This document shows, one piece after another, positions 25,888 through 34,094 of a stretch of DNA of 64,000 nucleotides. The notes beneath the pieces were generated by a model. That model was not told the DNA's origin. It saw only the letters and a program-made list of their open reading frames with translations, and ran no database searches. Within the stretch, counting starts at the first letter, position 1; the number at the start of each line of letters is the position of its first letter. A program made the position numbers and the translations under genes. The DNA comes from Paenalcaligenes hominis_A (GTDB lineage Bacteria > Pseudomonadota > Gammaproteobacteria > Burkholderiales > Burkholderiaceae_B): the NCBI RefSeq assembly GCF_041359055.1, contig NZ_JBGJKZ010000001.1, positions 124,001-188,000 on the forward strand. Reading direction: 5' to 3'.

Positions 25888-25907
25888 GGCTGAGCCTAAG
25901 CTCAGCC
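25888..25907 (-). promoter_or_regulatory. Intercistronic hairpin between sorA and sorB
   Basis: GGCTGAGC and GCTCAGCC form a perfect eight-pair stem with a four-base loop. On the minus strand it is followed by TTTATCCTTTTT, so it may act as a weak terminator that lowers sorB relative to sorA, or as a stabiliser of the sorA mRNA. Confidence 0.55.
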
Positions 25908-25931
25908 TAATAACATAAAGTAATGATCAGA

Positions 25932-27158
25932 TTAAGCAACAGTGATTGTTAATGCGTGATCTTCCCAGCTGTTGTTTAAGTAGCCACGGTTGTTTTCTAG
26001 GCGTTCGGCAGGCTGAACCTCTCCGTCTTTATTAGTAGCACGGCTAGCTAAGGTGTAGGTGCCTGCTTTGAGGTTTACAGGCAGTACGAACTGACGCCAT
26101 GCGAATGGGCCTAAGTCTGGGCCAGTGAACTCGGCTTTTTGCCATGTTTTTCCGCCATCAACAGAAATCTCGATGCCTGTGACATCGGAGGTACCACCCA
26201 TAGCTAGACCTTGGATTTGAAGGTTGCCCGCTTTGAGTTTTGCATCGGGGTCGCCTGGATGGGTAATCCATGATTTAACTGGCATTTGCCAAACGGATTT
26301 TTGAGTTGGATCGCCTTTTTCGCCTTGAGGGGCTAAACGATAACCGGTTTGTTGAATGTTGGCGGAAGATTGTTCTGTGGTAAATGCTAAACGTTTGATG
26401 TATTTAACGTTGTTTACGCCAGTGTAACCAGGAACCACCAAACGCAAAGGACCACCGTGCGCTAAGGGGAGGGCTTCGCCGTTGATTTCCCATGCTAACA
26501 GTGCGTTTTCAATGCCCTCGAGGGGTACAGAACGCTCGACTTGGATGGTGTTAGGATCTAGACCCTCTGGGATAGGCTCGCCACCTGTACCTGTCATGTA
26601 CTTGGCATCTGAGTTCATGCCACCTACGTGTTCGAGTACAGTTTTAACGGGTACACCAGTAAACATGACACAACCAGCTGCGCCAACCGTCCATTGGGTG
26701 CCGCTTGGTTTGCTAGGGAAGTAAGCACGACCATTACCTGAACACTGTAACACCATGGCTACTGTAGTTACGCCTAAGGTTTTTAGGTCAGCTACGCTAA
26801 TGGTGATAGGGTTTTTAACGCCTTCGATTTGTAGTTGCCATGCATCGGGATCCGCAACGATGTCTGCGCTGGGCGGGGAGATGTTGTTACGTACAAAGAG
26901 ACGATCTAGTGGAGTAATGACACCACTACCAAACGCATTACGTTTGGTTTCCATGGTATTCGCACTGTGTATTATGAGGCTGTCAGCATTTTTCCAGCTG
27001 GCATAAGGAGGCAAAGCCACTTTCTTGGCATCGTCTTGGGCTGCGGCAAGTGCTTTGGCTGCAGGTGTAAGTGTGCCGATAGCCCCGATAGAAGCAAGAC
27101 CAATAGCACCGCCTGTAGTTGTTAGCAGACTGCGACGAGAGTGGTTAATCTGATTCAT
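25932..27158 (-). CDS. sorA: Sulfite dehydrogenase, molybdopterin subunit
   Basis: A periplasmic sulfite oxidase-type molybdoenzyme oxidising sulfite to sulfate. A twin-arginine signal is visible (SRRSLLTTTGGAIG, residues 7-20), so export of the folded enzyme needs the tatABC system encoded just upstream on the same strand. The molybdenum-ligand Cys is Cys139 in VLQCSGNGR. The C-terminal half is the Mo-co dimerisation domain (GTSDVTGIEISVDGGKTWQKAE). Length 408 aa fits SorA. It is followed by the cytochrome gene sorB. A close alternative is another YedY/SoxC-like member; the paired cytochrome favours SorA or SoxCD-like function. Confidence 0.87.
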   Translation of the reverse strand: MNQINHSRRSLLTTTGGAIGLASIGAIGTLTPAAKALAAAQDDAKKVALPPYASWKNADSLIIHSANTMETKRNAFGSGVITPLDRLFVRNNISPPSADIVADPDAWQLQIEGVKNPITISVADLKTLGVTTVAMVLQCSGNGRAYFPSKPSGTQWTVGAAGCVMFTGVPVKTVLEHVGGMNSDAKYMTGTGGEPIPEGLDPNTIQVERSVPLEGIENALLAWEINGEALPLAHGGPLRLVVPGYTGVNNVKYIKRLAFTTEQSSANIQQTGYRLAPQGEKGDPTQKSVWQMPVKSWITHPGDPDAKLKAGNLQIQGLAMGGTSDVTGIEISVDGGKTWQKAEFTGPDLGPFAWRQFVLPVNLKAGTYTLASRATNKDGEVQPAERLENNRGYLNNSWEDHALTITVA

Positions 27159-27254
27159 AACGCACCTTGTGTGTAGTAGTTGATTGTTATATGAGAAAGT
27201 AGTTTAGATCGTAGTGTTAGTTAGATATAGGAGTTCTAACCCTAGTATATAACG

Positions 27255-27285
27255 CAAAAAACGAGCCAATTTGGCTCGTTTTTTG
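27255..27285. terminator. Terminator downstream of tatC
   Basis: AAAAAACGAGCC and GGCTCGTTTTTT form a strong A/T-flanked stem. It closes the long murA-his-tat unit before sorA. Confidence 0.9.
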
Positions 27286-27307
27286 ATATATGGGTGCGTT
27301 TTTTGAA

Positions 27308-28066
27308 CTATTGGGTATCGGTATCGTATTCGATGACCTCGGGTTTTTTCACTAAATTAGCAAAAATAATACCAATTTCATACAGCAAACAAAGTGGCCC
27401 AGCCAAAAGAAACTGACTAATGACATCAGGTGGTGTAACTACCGCAGCAATTACAAAAGCACCCACTATGACGTAGCCCCGAATTTCACGGAGTTTTTTA
27501 ACCGTTGTTAGACCTGTTTTGACGAGTAAAACCACTGCAATAGGTACTTCGAAGGTAATCCCAAATGCAATGAACATCGTCATCACAAAGTTGAGGTAGG
27601 CCTCGATATCGGGAGCAGGGGTAATGGAGTCAGGTGCAAAAGAGGCAATAAAATGGAATACCGTTTTAAATACCACGAAATAACAAAAGCTCATTCCCAA
27701 AATAAAGAGCAGCGTACTGGAGAAAATAAGGGGAATAGCCAGTTTCTTTTCGTGAGAGTAGAGACCGGGTGCGATAAAGGCCCATGCCTGATAGAGCACA
27801 ATAGGTAATGCAATGATAAACGACGTCAGCAGAGTGACTTTGACGGGTACCATAAACGGTGTGATAACACCGGTAGCAATCATGCGGGTGTCTTGGGGTA
27901 AGGACGCCAGCATGGGTTGGGCTAAAAAGTCGTAAATGACTGAGGGCCCAGGGTAAAGAAATAACACCACAAACACAGCCAGTACGCTAACAACGGCTTT
28001 AAGAAGACGGCTGCGTAACTCGACTAAGTGAGAGATAAAGGTGTCACTAGCAGGAGTAGTGCTCAT
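27308..28066 (-). CDS. tatC: Sec-independent protein translocase TatC
   Basis: The core membrane receptor for twin-arginine signal peptides. The 252 aa protein opens with the conserved FISHLVELRSRLLKAV and has six hydrophobic helices, including the FAFGITFEVPIAVVLL-type segment and the late GAFVIAAVVTPPDVISQFLLAGPLCLLYEIGI. It overlaps tatB by 4 bp and is the last gene of the operon. Likely clients in this window are SorA and the Rieske protein. Confidence 0.96.
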   Translation of the reverse strand: MSTTPASDTFISHLVELRSRLLKAVVSVLAVFVVLFLYPGPSVIYDFLAQPMLASLPQDTRMIATGVITPFMVPVKVTLLTSFIIALPIVLYQAWAFIAPGLYSHEKKLAIPLIFSSTLLFILGMSFCYFVVFKTVFHFIASFAPDSITPAPDIEAYLNFVMTMFIAFGITFEVPIAVVLLVKTGLTTVKKLREIRGYVIVGAFVIAAVVTPPDVISQFLLAGPLCLLYEIGIIFANLVKKPEVIEYDTDTQ

Positions 28067-28458
28067 TCTTTTTTACCATCAGCGCTGTTATCTGAAGCAG
28101 CAGGTTGAGAAGTGTCTTTGGTTGAGTCTGCTAAAGACTTTGCCATCGTTTCGGTATCGTGTTCAAGTTCGTTGACAGCCTTGCGCGCTTCATCAAGGGG
28201 GTCTTTAATTTGACTACCAAACTGATTAACTGACTGCTTAATAGATGAAGAGGCGTCTTCCATTTGTTTTTTAATGGAATTGATCTCATCCAAGTCAATT
28301 TCGCGTTGAATATCGGTTTTGACTTCGTTCATGTAGCGTTGCGCACGTCCAAACATGTGGCCTACCGTACGGGCAACACGGGGTAGGCGTTCGGGGCCAA
28401 GAACGACCAACGCTACGATACCGATGAGTAAAAGTTCGCTGAAGCTAATGTCAAACAT
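28063..28458 (-). CDS. tatB: Sec-independent protein translocase TatB
   Basis: Partner of TatC in recognising Tat substrates. The 131 aa protein starts MFDISFSELLLIGIVALVVLGPERLPRVARTVG, the single helix, Gly-Pro hinge and amphipathic helix typical of TatB with its Glu in the membrane segment. The C-terminal tail is long, charged and poorly conserved, as usual. It lies between tatA and tatC. Confidence 0.95.
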   Translation of the reverse strand: MFDISFSELLLIGIVALVVLGPERLPRVARTVGHMFGRAQRYMNEVKTDIQREIDLDEINSIKKQMEDASSSIKQSVNQFGSQIKDPLDEARKAVNELEHDTETMAKSLADSTKDTSQPAASDNSADGKKE

Positions 28459-28476
28459 AGTGATAAACGAGACGTA

Positions 28477-28704
28477 TTAGTTTTTAGAGACGTCTTGTTT
28501 TTCTGTGGCTTGAACGTCTACGGTATGTTGATCAGCCACCTGTTTAGGAGGCAGGTCTTCGGATTCGGCTTCTTTGATGCCTTTTTTAAACCCTTTAACA
28601 GCGCCGCCTAGGTCTTCGCCGATATTACGAAGCTTTTTGGTGCCAAAAACTAAAGCAACAATGACTAAAACAACAAGCCAATGCCAAATACTAAAACTAC
28701 CCAT
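28477..28704 (-). CDS. tatA: Sec-independent protein translocase TatA
   Basis: Forms the protein-conducting part of the Tat system. The start is the ATG at 28704, giving MGSFSIWHWLVVLVIVALVFGTKKLRNIGEDLGGAVKGFKKGI, the classic TatA helix and amphipathic segment. The frame stays open for 52 more codons upstream, but these overlap the HIT gene and are not family-like. The 75 aa length is normal. It lies 13 bp after the HIT gene and is followed by tatB. Confidence 0.95.
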   Translation of the reverse strand: MGSFSIWHWLVVLVIVALVFGTKKLRNIGEDLGGAVKGFKKGIKEAESEDLPPKQVADQHTVDVQATEKQDVSKN

Positions 28705-28717
28705 GGTAGGACTCCGG

Positions 28718-29086
28718 TTATGCAACTGCTGTTGCAGTGTTTTTCCAAGGGCGTTCGCCCCCAATAATATGTAAATGCAGGTGGTCGATTTCTTGGCCAC
28801 CGTCTTGACCGCTATTAATGACGATACGATATCCGCCTTTGGCACCCGGTCTACAGCCATTGTCTAGGGCAATCTGAGGCACTAGAGCCATCATTTTTCC
28901 TAGCCAGTTTGCATCGTTATCTGTGACGTGTTGCATAGACACAATGTGATGTTTTGGGATCAGTAAAATGTGAACGGGTGCGACTGGGTTGATGTCTTTG
29001 AAGGCAAGAAAGTCGTCGTCTTCGTAAACCTTAGCCGAGGGAATCGTACCCTCGATAATTTTGCAAAATAAACAATCTTGACTCAT
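28718..29086 (-). CDS. HIT family nucleotide-binding protein
   Basis: A histidine-triad hydrolase of 122 aa with the motif HLHLHIIGG near residues 103-111 and the N-terminal CLFCKIIEGTIPSAKVYEDDDFLAF shared by HinT-like proteins. These enzymes cleave nucleoside phosphoramidates such as AMP-lysine. It sits between hisE and tatA, its usual position in Burkholderiales, probably in the same transcript. Confidence 0.93.
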   Translation of the reverse strand: MSQDCLFCKIIEGTIPSAKVYEDDDFLAFKDINPVAPVHILLIPKHHIVSMQHVTDNDANWLGKMMALVPQIALDNGCRPGAKGGYRIVINSGQDGGQEIDHLHLHIIGGERPWKNTATAVA

Positions 29087-29165
29087 GTCTGTTCAGTGTG
29101 AGTAGGTACCGTTTTAAATAAAGTATGTTTTAACTATTGTAGTGTATTGTGGGCTGTTGTTGGAA

Positions 29166-29495
29166 TTAACTTCGATTGGCCTTTTCCACTAGACCCGAGA
29201 TGCCTTGGCGTTTAGCCAGCTCGGCAAAAACTTGTGCGGGTTCAATATCATAATAGTTTAATGCGACTAAACAATGAAACCATAAGTCAGCGGTTTCACT
29301 AACTAGGCTTTGACGGTCTTGGTCTTTGGCCGCCATCACCACTTCGGTGGCTTCCTCGCCAATCTTTTTTAAAAACGCATCGGGACCTTTGGCGTAGAGT
29401 TTGGCTACATAGGAGCTGTCGGGATCGCCGCCAGCACTGGGCAAGCGAGATTGCAATACAGCCATTAATTCAGTTAAAACGAGGTCGGCATTCAT
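29166..29495 (-). CDS. hisE: Phosphoribosyl-ATP pyrophosphatase
   Basis: Second step of histidine synthesis: phosphoribosyl-ATP to phosphoribosyl-AMP plus pyrophosphate. The 109 aa helical protein has the MazG-like metal site (KKIGEEATEVVMAAKDQD, about 40-57, then ETADLWFHCLVALN, about 63-76). It overlaps hisI by 4 bp. In many bacteria hisI and hisE are fused; here they are separate. Confidence 0.95.
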   Translation of the reverse strand: MNADLVLTELMAVLQSRLPSAGGDPDSSYVAKLYAKGPDAFLKKIGEEATEVVMAAKDQDRQSLVSETADLWFHCLVALNYYDIEPAQVFAELAKRQGISGLVEKANRS

Positions 29496-29890
29496 GAGTA
29501 TATGCTGTCGGGATCTTTAAGGACGGGGTCAGTGATTTCCCACTGCGGACTAGTACCGGAGCAGTCTAGGCGAGAATAAAAGCAACTATTACGCCCTGTA
29601 TGGCATGCGATGTCGCCCTGTTGTTCCACAGTAAGCAAGATCACATCGCCATCACAGTCTAAGCGAATGGATTGTACATTTTGGTGGTGGCCCGATTCCT
29701 CGCCCTTGCGCCAAAGTTTTTGCCTAGAGCGTGACCAGTACACCGCCCGCTGAGTGGCTACTGTTTCCTTTAAGGCGTCAGCATTCATCCAGGCCACCAT
29801 TAAAATACGACCGGTGTGAAGGTCTTGGGCGATAGCAGGGATTAAACCCTGCGCATCGAAATGAACGTGGTCTAACCAGTTTTTGCTCAT
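29492..29890 (-). CDS. hisI: Phosphoribosyl-AMP cyclohydrolase
   Basis: Third step of histidine synthesis, opening the adenine ring of phosphoribosyl-AMP. The 132 aa protein has the conserved VYWSRSRQKLWRKGEESGHHQ, the metal-binding LDCDGDVILLTVEQQG, and the zinc cysteines in ACHTGRNSCFY. It overlaps hisF and hisE by 4 bp each, indicating tight translational coupling. Confidence 0.96.
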   Translation of the reverse strand: MSKNWLDHVHFDAQGLIPAIAQDLHTGRILMVAWMNADALKETVATQRAVYWSRSRQKLWRKGEESGHHQNVQSIRLDCDGDVILLTVEQQGDIACHTGRNSCFYSRLDCSGTSPQWEITDPVLKDPDSIYS

Positions 29891-30663
29891 AACACCTTGA
29901 TGCCCTGTTGGGCTAAATAGGTTTTGGCTTCGGCAATGGTGTGTTCGCCATAATGAAAAATACTAGCGGCTAGCACGGCTGAGGCACCGCCTTTGAGCAC
30001 GCCATCAGCTAGGTCTTGGAGAGAACCCACACCACCGGATGCGATCACAGGAATCGCCACAGCATCAGAAATAGCACGAGTAAGAGCTAAGTCAAAACCC
30101 GATTTGGTACCGTCTTTATCCATGCTGGTGACTAAAAGCGCACCAGCACCCATTTCCTCCATGCGTTGTGCCCATTCTATGGCATCTATACCAGTGGCGC
30201 GTTTGCCACCATGGGTATAAATTTCCCAAGTGGGGTGACTAGGATCAGCGGAGGTTTGACGAGCATCGATGGCTACGATAATGCTGTCTTTACCGAACTG
30301 TTTGCTGGCAGCGCGCACCAGTTCGGGGTTGCTAATAGCAGCACTATTGATGGAAATGCGGGTAGCCCCAGCGTCCATTAAACGTTGGACATCGGCGAGC
30401 TCGCGCACGCCGCCGCCTACAGTAAGGGGGATAGAAATGTTTTTTGCGACCTCTGCAATAATGGGCAAGATCAAATCACGATCTTCGGTGGTCGCTGTGA
30501 TATCAAGTAAAGTGAGTTCATCAGCGCCTTGTTCATTGTAGCGGCGTGCAATTTCAACGGGGTCCCCTGCATCAACTAGGTCAACAAAGTTGACGCCTTT
30601 CACAACACGACCGGCTGTGACATCAAGGCAGGGGATAATACGGCAAGCTTGTTCAGATTTCAT
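29887..30663 (-). CDS. hisF: Imidazole glycerol phosphate synthase, cyclase subunit
   Basis: Cyclase half of the enzyme that uses ammonia delivered by HisH to make imidazole glycerol phosphate and AICAR. A TIM barrel of 258 aa with IIPCLDVTAGRVVKGVNF (catalytic Asp), LTVGGGVRELADV, IIVAIDARQTS (second catalytic Asp) and IPVIASGGVGSLQDL. The partner hisH is not in this operon, although it is the usual neighbour of hisA. Overlaps hisA by 4 bp. Confidence 0.97.
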   Translation of the reverse strand: MKSEQACRIIPCLDVTAGRVVKGVNFVDLVDAGDPVEIARRYNEQGADELTLLDITATTEDRDLILPIIAEVAKNISIPLTVGGGVRELADVQRLMDAGATRISINSAAISNPELVRAASKQFGKDSIIVAIDARQTSADPSHPTWEIYTHGGKRATGIDAIEWAQRMEEMGAGALLVTSMDKDGTKSGFDLALTRAISDAVAIPVIASGGVGSLQDLADGVLKGGASAVLAASIFHYGEHTIAEAKTYLAQQGIKVL

Positions 30664-31400
30664 GCTTCGTACTCGTCAGCAAAGGTTTGCGCCTCGGCGA
30701 AGTCCAAGGTGCCTTCGTAAATACTACGGCCTAAGATAACGCCCTCTACCCCTTCGTGTTCTACCGCGCATAATGCATCTATGTCTTTGAGGTCAGTAAC
30801 CCCGCCCGATGCGATCACAGGAATGTTGACGTGTTGAGCAAGGCGTACTGTGGCTTCGATATTGACACCAGATAGCATGCCGTCGCGCCCAATATCGGTA
30901 TAGATAATGGACTCACAACCGTAGTCTTCGAATTTTTTAGCTAAATCTAATACATCGTGGCGAGAGACCTTGCTCCAGCCATCGGTAGCAACTTTGCCAT
31001 CGCGTGCATCTAGACCTACGATGATGCTGCCAGGAAAGGCACTACAAGCATCACGTAGAAAACCAGGGCTTTTTACTGCAGCTGTGCCAATAATGACGTA
31101 GCGCATGCCCATGTCTAAATAGGTCTCGATGGTATCTAAATCGCGGATTCCTCCGCCAATTTGGACGGGGATTTCATCACTCACCGTATCTAAAATAGCG
31201 GCGATTGCCTCTTTGTTGAGAGGTTTTCCAGCAAAAGCACCGTTCAAATCAACCAGATGTAGACGACGTGCGCCTTGTTCTAGCCATTGTTCGGCCATGG
31301 CGGCAGGATCATCAGAAAATACAGTAACGTCATCTAAAGCGCCTTGGCGCAAGCGCACACAACGTCCGTCTTTAAGGTCGATGGCAGGAATGAGTAACAT
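30660..31400 (-). CDS. hisA: ProFAR isomerase
   Basis: Isomerises ProFAR to PRFAR in histidine synthesis. A TIM barrel of 246 aa; opens MLLIPAIDLKDGRCVRL (catalytic Asp8) and carries IPVQIGGGIRDL, the second catalytic Asp in IIYTDIGRDGML, and IPVIASGGV. It follows hisB after 42 bp with no hisH in between. Length normal. Confidence 0.96.
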   Translation of the reverse strand: MLLIPAIDLKDGRCVRLRQGALDDVTVFSDDPAAMAEQWLEQGARRLHLVDLNGAFAGKPLNKEAIAAILDTVSDEIPVQIGGGIRDLDTIETYLDMGMRYVIIGTAAVKSPGFLRDACSAFPGSIIVGLDARDGKVATDGWSKVSRHDVLDLAKKFEDYGCESIIYTDIGRDGMLSGVNIEATVRLAQHVNIPVIASGGVTDLKDIDALCAVEHEGVEGVILGRSIYEGTLDFAEAQTFADEYEA

Positions 31401-31442
31401 GATGTAGAACCAATAAATGCGTAAAAGAAAATGGCAAAAAGG

Positions 31443-32030
31443 TTATAAGACGCCTTTGGTAGAAGGAATGACGTTTTCATTACGTGGATCCTTTTCAAGC
31501 GCCATGCGCATGGCACGCCCAAAAGCTTTAAAAATGGATTCACATTGATGGTGGGCATTTTCGCCACGTAAATTATCAATATGAACGGTGGCTTGTGCAT
31601 GGTTCACGAAGCCTTGGAAGAACTCACGCGCTAAGTCTACATCAAAATTACCAATGCGCGCGCGCGAATAATCAACAAAATAGAACAAACCCGGACGGCC
31701 AGAGAAGTCCATAGCAACTCGTGATAGCGACTCGTCCATAGGAACGTAAGCATGGCCGTAACGACGAATGCCGGCTTTATTGCCGATTGCTTTGGCAATG
31801 GCCTGACCGAGCGCAATACCAATGTCTTCCACAGTGTGATGATCATCAATATGGGTATCGCCATCACAGTGCACATCAAGGTCTATCATGCCATGACGAG
31901 CAATTTGGTCGAGCATATGATCAAGGAAAGGCACGCCACTATTTAGGCTTTGGCGGCCTGTGCCATCCAAGTTAATAGAAACGCGAATACGAGTTTCGCT
32001 GGTATTACGAGTTACTTCGGCAGTACGCAT
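31443..32030 (-). CDS. hisB: Imidazoleglycerol-phosphate dehydratase
   Basis: Dehydrates imidazole glycerol phosphate to imidazole acetol phosphate. The 195 aa monofunctional form without a phosphatase domain. The manganese motifs are present: LDHMLDQIARHG, DDHHTVEDIGIALGQA, and the later NLRGENAHHQCESIFKAF. It lies 15 bp after hisD; hisC, usually between the two in relatives, is missing. Confidence 0.96.
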   Translation of the reverse strand: MRTAEVTRNTSETRIRVSINLDGTGRQSLNSGVPFLDHMLDQIARHGMIDLDVHCDGDTHIDDHHTVEDIGIALGQAIAKAIGNKAGIRRYGHAYVPMDESLSRVAMDFSGRPGLFYFVDYSRARIGNFDVDLAREFFQGFVNHAQATVHIDNLRGENAHHQCESIFKAFGRAMRMALEKDPRNENVIPSTKGVL

Positions 32031-32045
32031 AGTGATGACAAAAAA

Positions 32046-33350
32046 TTAAGAGGTTTTAAGCCGATATTCGGCACTGGCAGCGTGAGCATAGAGACCTTCG
32101 CCTTTGGCTAAGGTCGCGGCGATGGGCCCGAGGGCTTGAGCGCCAGCAGATGACACATGAATAATACTGCTACGTTTTTGGAAATCGTAGACGCCTAGGG
32201 GCGAGGAAAAACGTGCAGTACGAGAAGTGGGTAAAACGTGGTTTGGCCCTGCGCAGTAATCGCCAAGCGATTCAGAGCTGTAATGACCGAGGAAAATAGC
32301 ACCTGCATGGCGTATGTAAGGCAACCATGTTTCAGGGGCTGTAGTACATACCTCTAGGTGTTCGGGCGCAATAAAGTTGGCAATTTCACATGCTTCGTGC
32401 AAGTCTTTGACCAGAATAAGCGCGCCGCGATCTGCTAGGCTGGTGCGAATAATATCTGCACGTGGCATGGTGGGCAGTAATTTTTCTATGGCGTCCTCGA
32501 CCGCCTGTAAGTAGTTGGCATCGGGACACAATAAAATGGACTGTGCTAATTCGTCGTGCTCGGCTTGGGAGAAAAGGTCCATAGCGACCCATTCTGCTGG
32601 CGCACTGCCATCGGCAATAATTAAAATTTCACTGGGGCCGGCGATCATGTCGATGCCTACTGTACCGAAAACGCGGCGTTTAGCTTCGGCTACGTATGCA
32701 TTGCCGGGACCAACTATTTTATCTACGGCTTGGATGGTGTCTGTGCCATAGGCCAGAGCGCCCACTGCTTGGGCACCGCCGATAGCGTAGACCTTGTCTA
32801 CACCGCTTAGGGCGGCTGCAGCCAGCACCAGAGGGTTGCGCTGGCCTTTAGGGGTGGGCGTAACCATAATGAGTTGACTGACACCAGCGACTTTGGCCGG
32901 GATGGCATTCATGAGAACCGAGGAAGGGTAGGCCGCTTTGCCACCAGGCACATATAAGCCCACGCGGTCTAATGGGGTGACCTGCTGCCCTAAACGAGTG
33001 CCATCGGCTTCGGTATAGGTCCAGCTTTTGCCTAGCTGGTGTTCGTGATATTGCCGCACCCGTTGCGCAGCTGCTTCTAGGGCAGCGCGCTGGGTAGGTT
33101 CGAGTGTGTTGAGCGCATGATGTAATTCGTCGTGATGGATTTCGAGTTCAGATGCATGATGAACCTGTACGCCATCAAAGCGATGGGTAAATTCAATGAG
33201 CGCTGCATCACCACGTTGGCGGATTTGATGCAAAATGTCTCTACAGGCATTTTCAATAGAAGCGTCTTGCGTTTCTTCAAACGCTAATAGCTGACGCAAT
33301 TCAGCATTAAACTGAGCAGTGTTAGACTGCAAACGACGAATTACAGACAT
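32046..33350 (-). CDS. hisD: Histidinol dehydrogenase
   Basis: Catalyses the last two oxidations, histidinol to histidine, with NAD and zinc. The 434 aa protein has VGLYVPGGKAAYPSSVLMNAIPAKVAGV, VDKIVGPGNAYVAEAKR, the signature IDMIAGPSEILIIAD, catalytic AEHDELAQ and APEHLEV. Length and motifs are complete. The gene lies between hisG and hisB on the minus strand. Confidence 0.97.
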   Translation of the reverse strand: MSVIRRLQSNTAQFNAELRQLLAFEETQDASIENACRDILHQIRQRGDAALIEFTHRFDGVQVHHASELEIHHDELHHALNTLEPTQRAALEAAAQRVRQYHEHQLGKSWTYTEADGTRLGQQVTPLDRVGLYVPGGKAAYPSSVLMNAIPAKVAGVSQLIMVTPTPKGQRNPLVLAAAALSGVDKVYAIGGAQAVGALAYGTDTIQAVDKIVGPGNAYVAEAKRRVFGTVGIDMIAGPSEILIIADGSAPAEWVAMDLFSQAEHDELAQSILLCPDANYLQAVEDAIEKLLPTMPRADIIRTSLADRGALILVKDLHEACEIANFIAPEHLEVCTTAPETWLPYIRHAGAIFLGHYSSESLGDYCAGPNHVLPTSRTARFSSPLGVYDFQKRSSIIHVSSAGAQALGPIAATLAKGEGLYAHAASAEYRLKTS

Positions 33351-33403
33351 AAACCAGATGTTCCTAAAGCGATAATCTATACGCTTAGTGTATATCGGAA
33401 CGC

Positions 33404-34090
33404 TTAGTTTTGGGGGGCTGGATCGAAAGCAGCTTGCATTAATGCATCAATTAAAGGCTGAAGTTGTGTTTGGCGCGTTTTCATGGCGGCCTGATTAATA
33501 ATAAGACGCGAGGAAATTTGAGAAATTTCTTCGACCTCAGTCAGGTGATTAGCCCGTAGTGTGCCGCCAGTAGATACTAAATCCACAATAGCATCGGCTA
33601 GGCCCACCAGAGGCGCAAGTTCCATTGAGCCATACAGTTTGATCAGATCAATGTAAACGCCTTTGCTTGCAAAGTGTTCACGTGCAGCACGTGTGTATTT
33701 GGTCGCGACTCGTAAGCGGGAACCTTGCTTTACGGCATTGTGGTAATCAAAGCCATCGGGCACGGCAACAGACATCCGACAGCGCGCGATATTTAAATCT
33801 ACCGGCTGATAGAGACCGCCAGGGTGACTTTCCATGTGCTCATACAACACATCTTTGCCTGCAATGCCAATATGGGCGGCACCGTATTGAACATAGGTGG
33901 GGACATCGGTGGCGCGCACAATAATGATTTGTATATCGGGCGAGTTGGTGGGCAAAATTAATTTGCGTGAGGTTTCTGGGTTTTCGAGAACCTCGATGCC
34001 AGCTTGATTAAGCAAAGGCATGGTTTCATCGAAAATACGCCCTTTAGAAAGAGCAAGAGTTAAGGGGCGATTGGGGTTGGCAGGGCTCAT
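33404..34090 (-). CDS. hisG: ATP phosphoribosyltransferase, short form
   Basis: First committed step of histidine synthesis, joining ATP and PRPP. About 228 aa, so it is the short form that lacks the C-terminal regulatory domain and normally works with HisZ, encoded elsewhere. Motifs: LTLALSKGRIFDETMPLL, VRATDVPTYVQYGAAHIGIAGKDVL, and AIVDLVSTGGTLRAN. The ATG at 34090 is used: AGGA precedes it and it lies four bases after the murA stop. The longer frame from 34117 would overlap murA. Confidence 0.95.
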   Translation of the reverse strand: MSPANPNRPLTLALSKGRIFDETMPLLNQAGIEVLENPETSRKLILPTNSPDIQIIIVRATDVPTYVQYGAAHIGIAGKDVLYEHMESHPGGLYQPVDLNIARCRMSVAVPDGFDYHNAVKQGSRLRVATKYTRAAREHFASKGVYIDLIKLYGSMELAPLVGLADAIVDLVSTGGTLRANHLTEVEEISQISSRLIINQAAMKTRQTQLQPLIDALMQAAFDPAPQN

Positions 34091-34094
34091 AACA

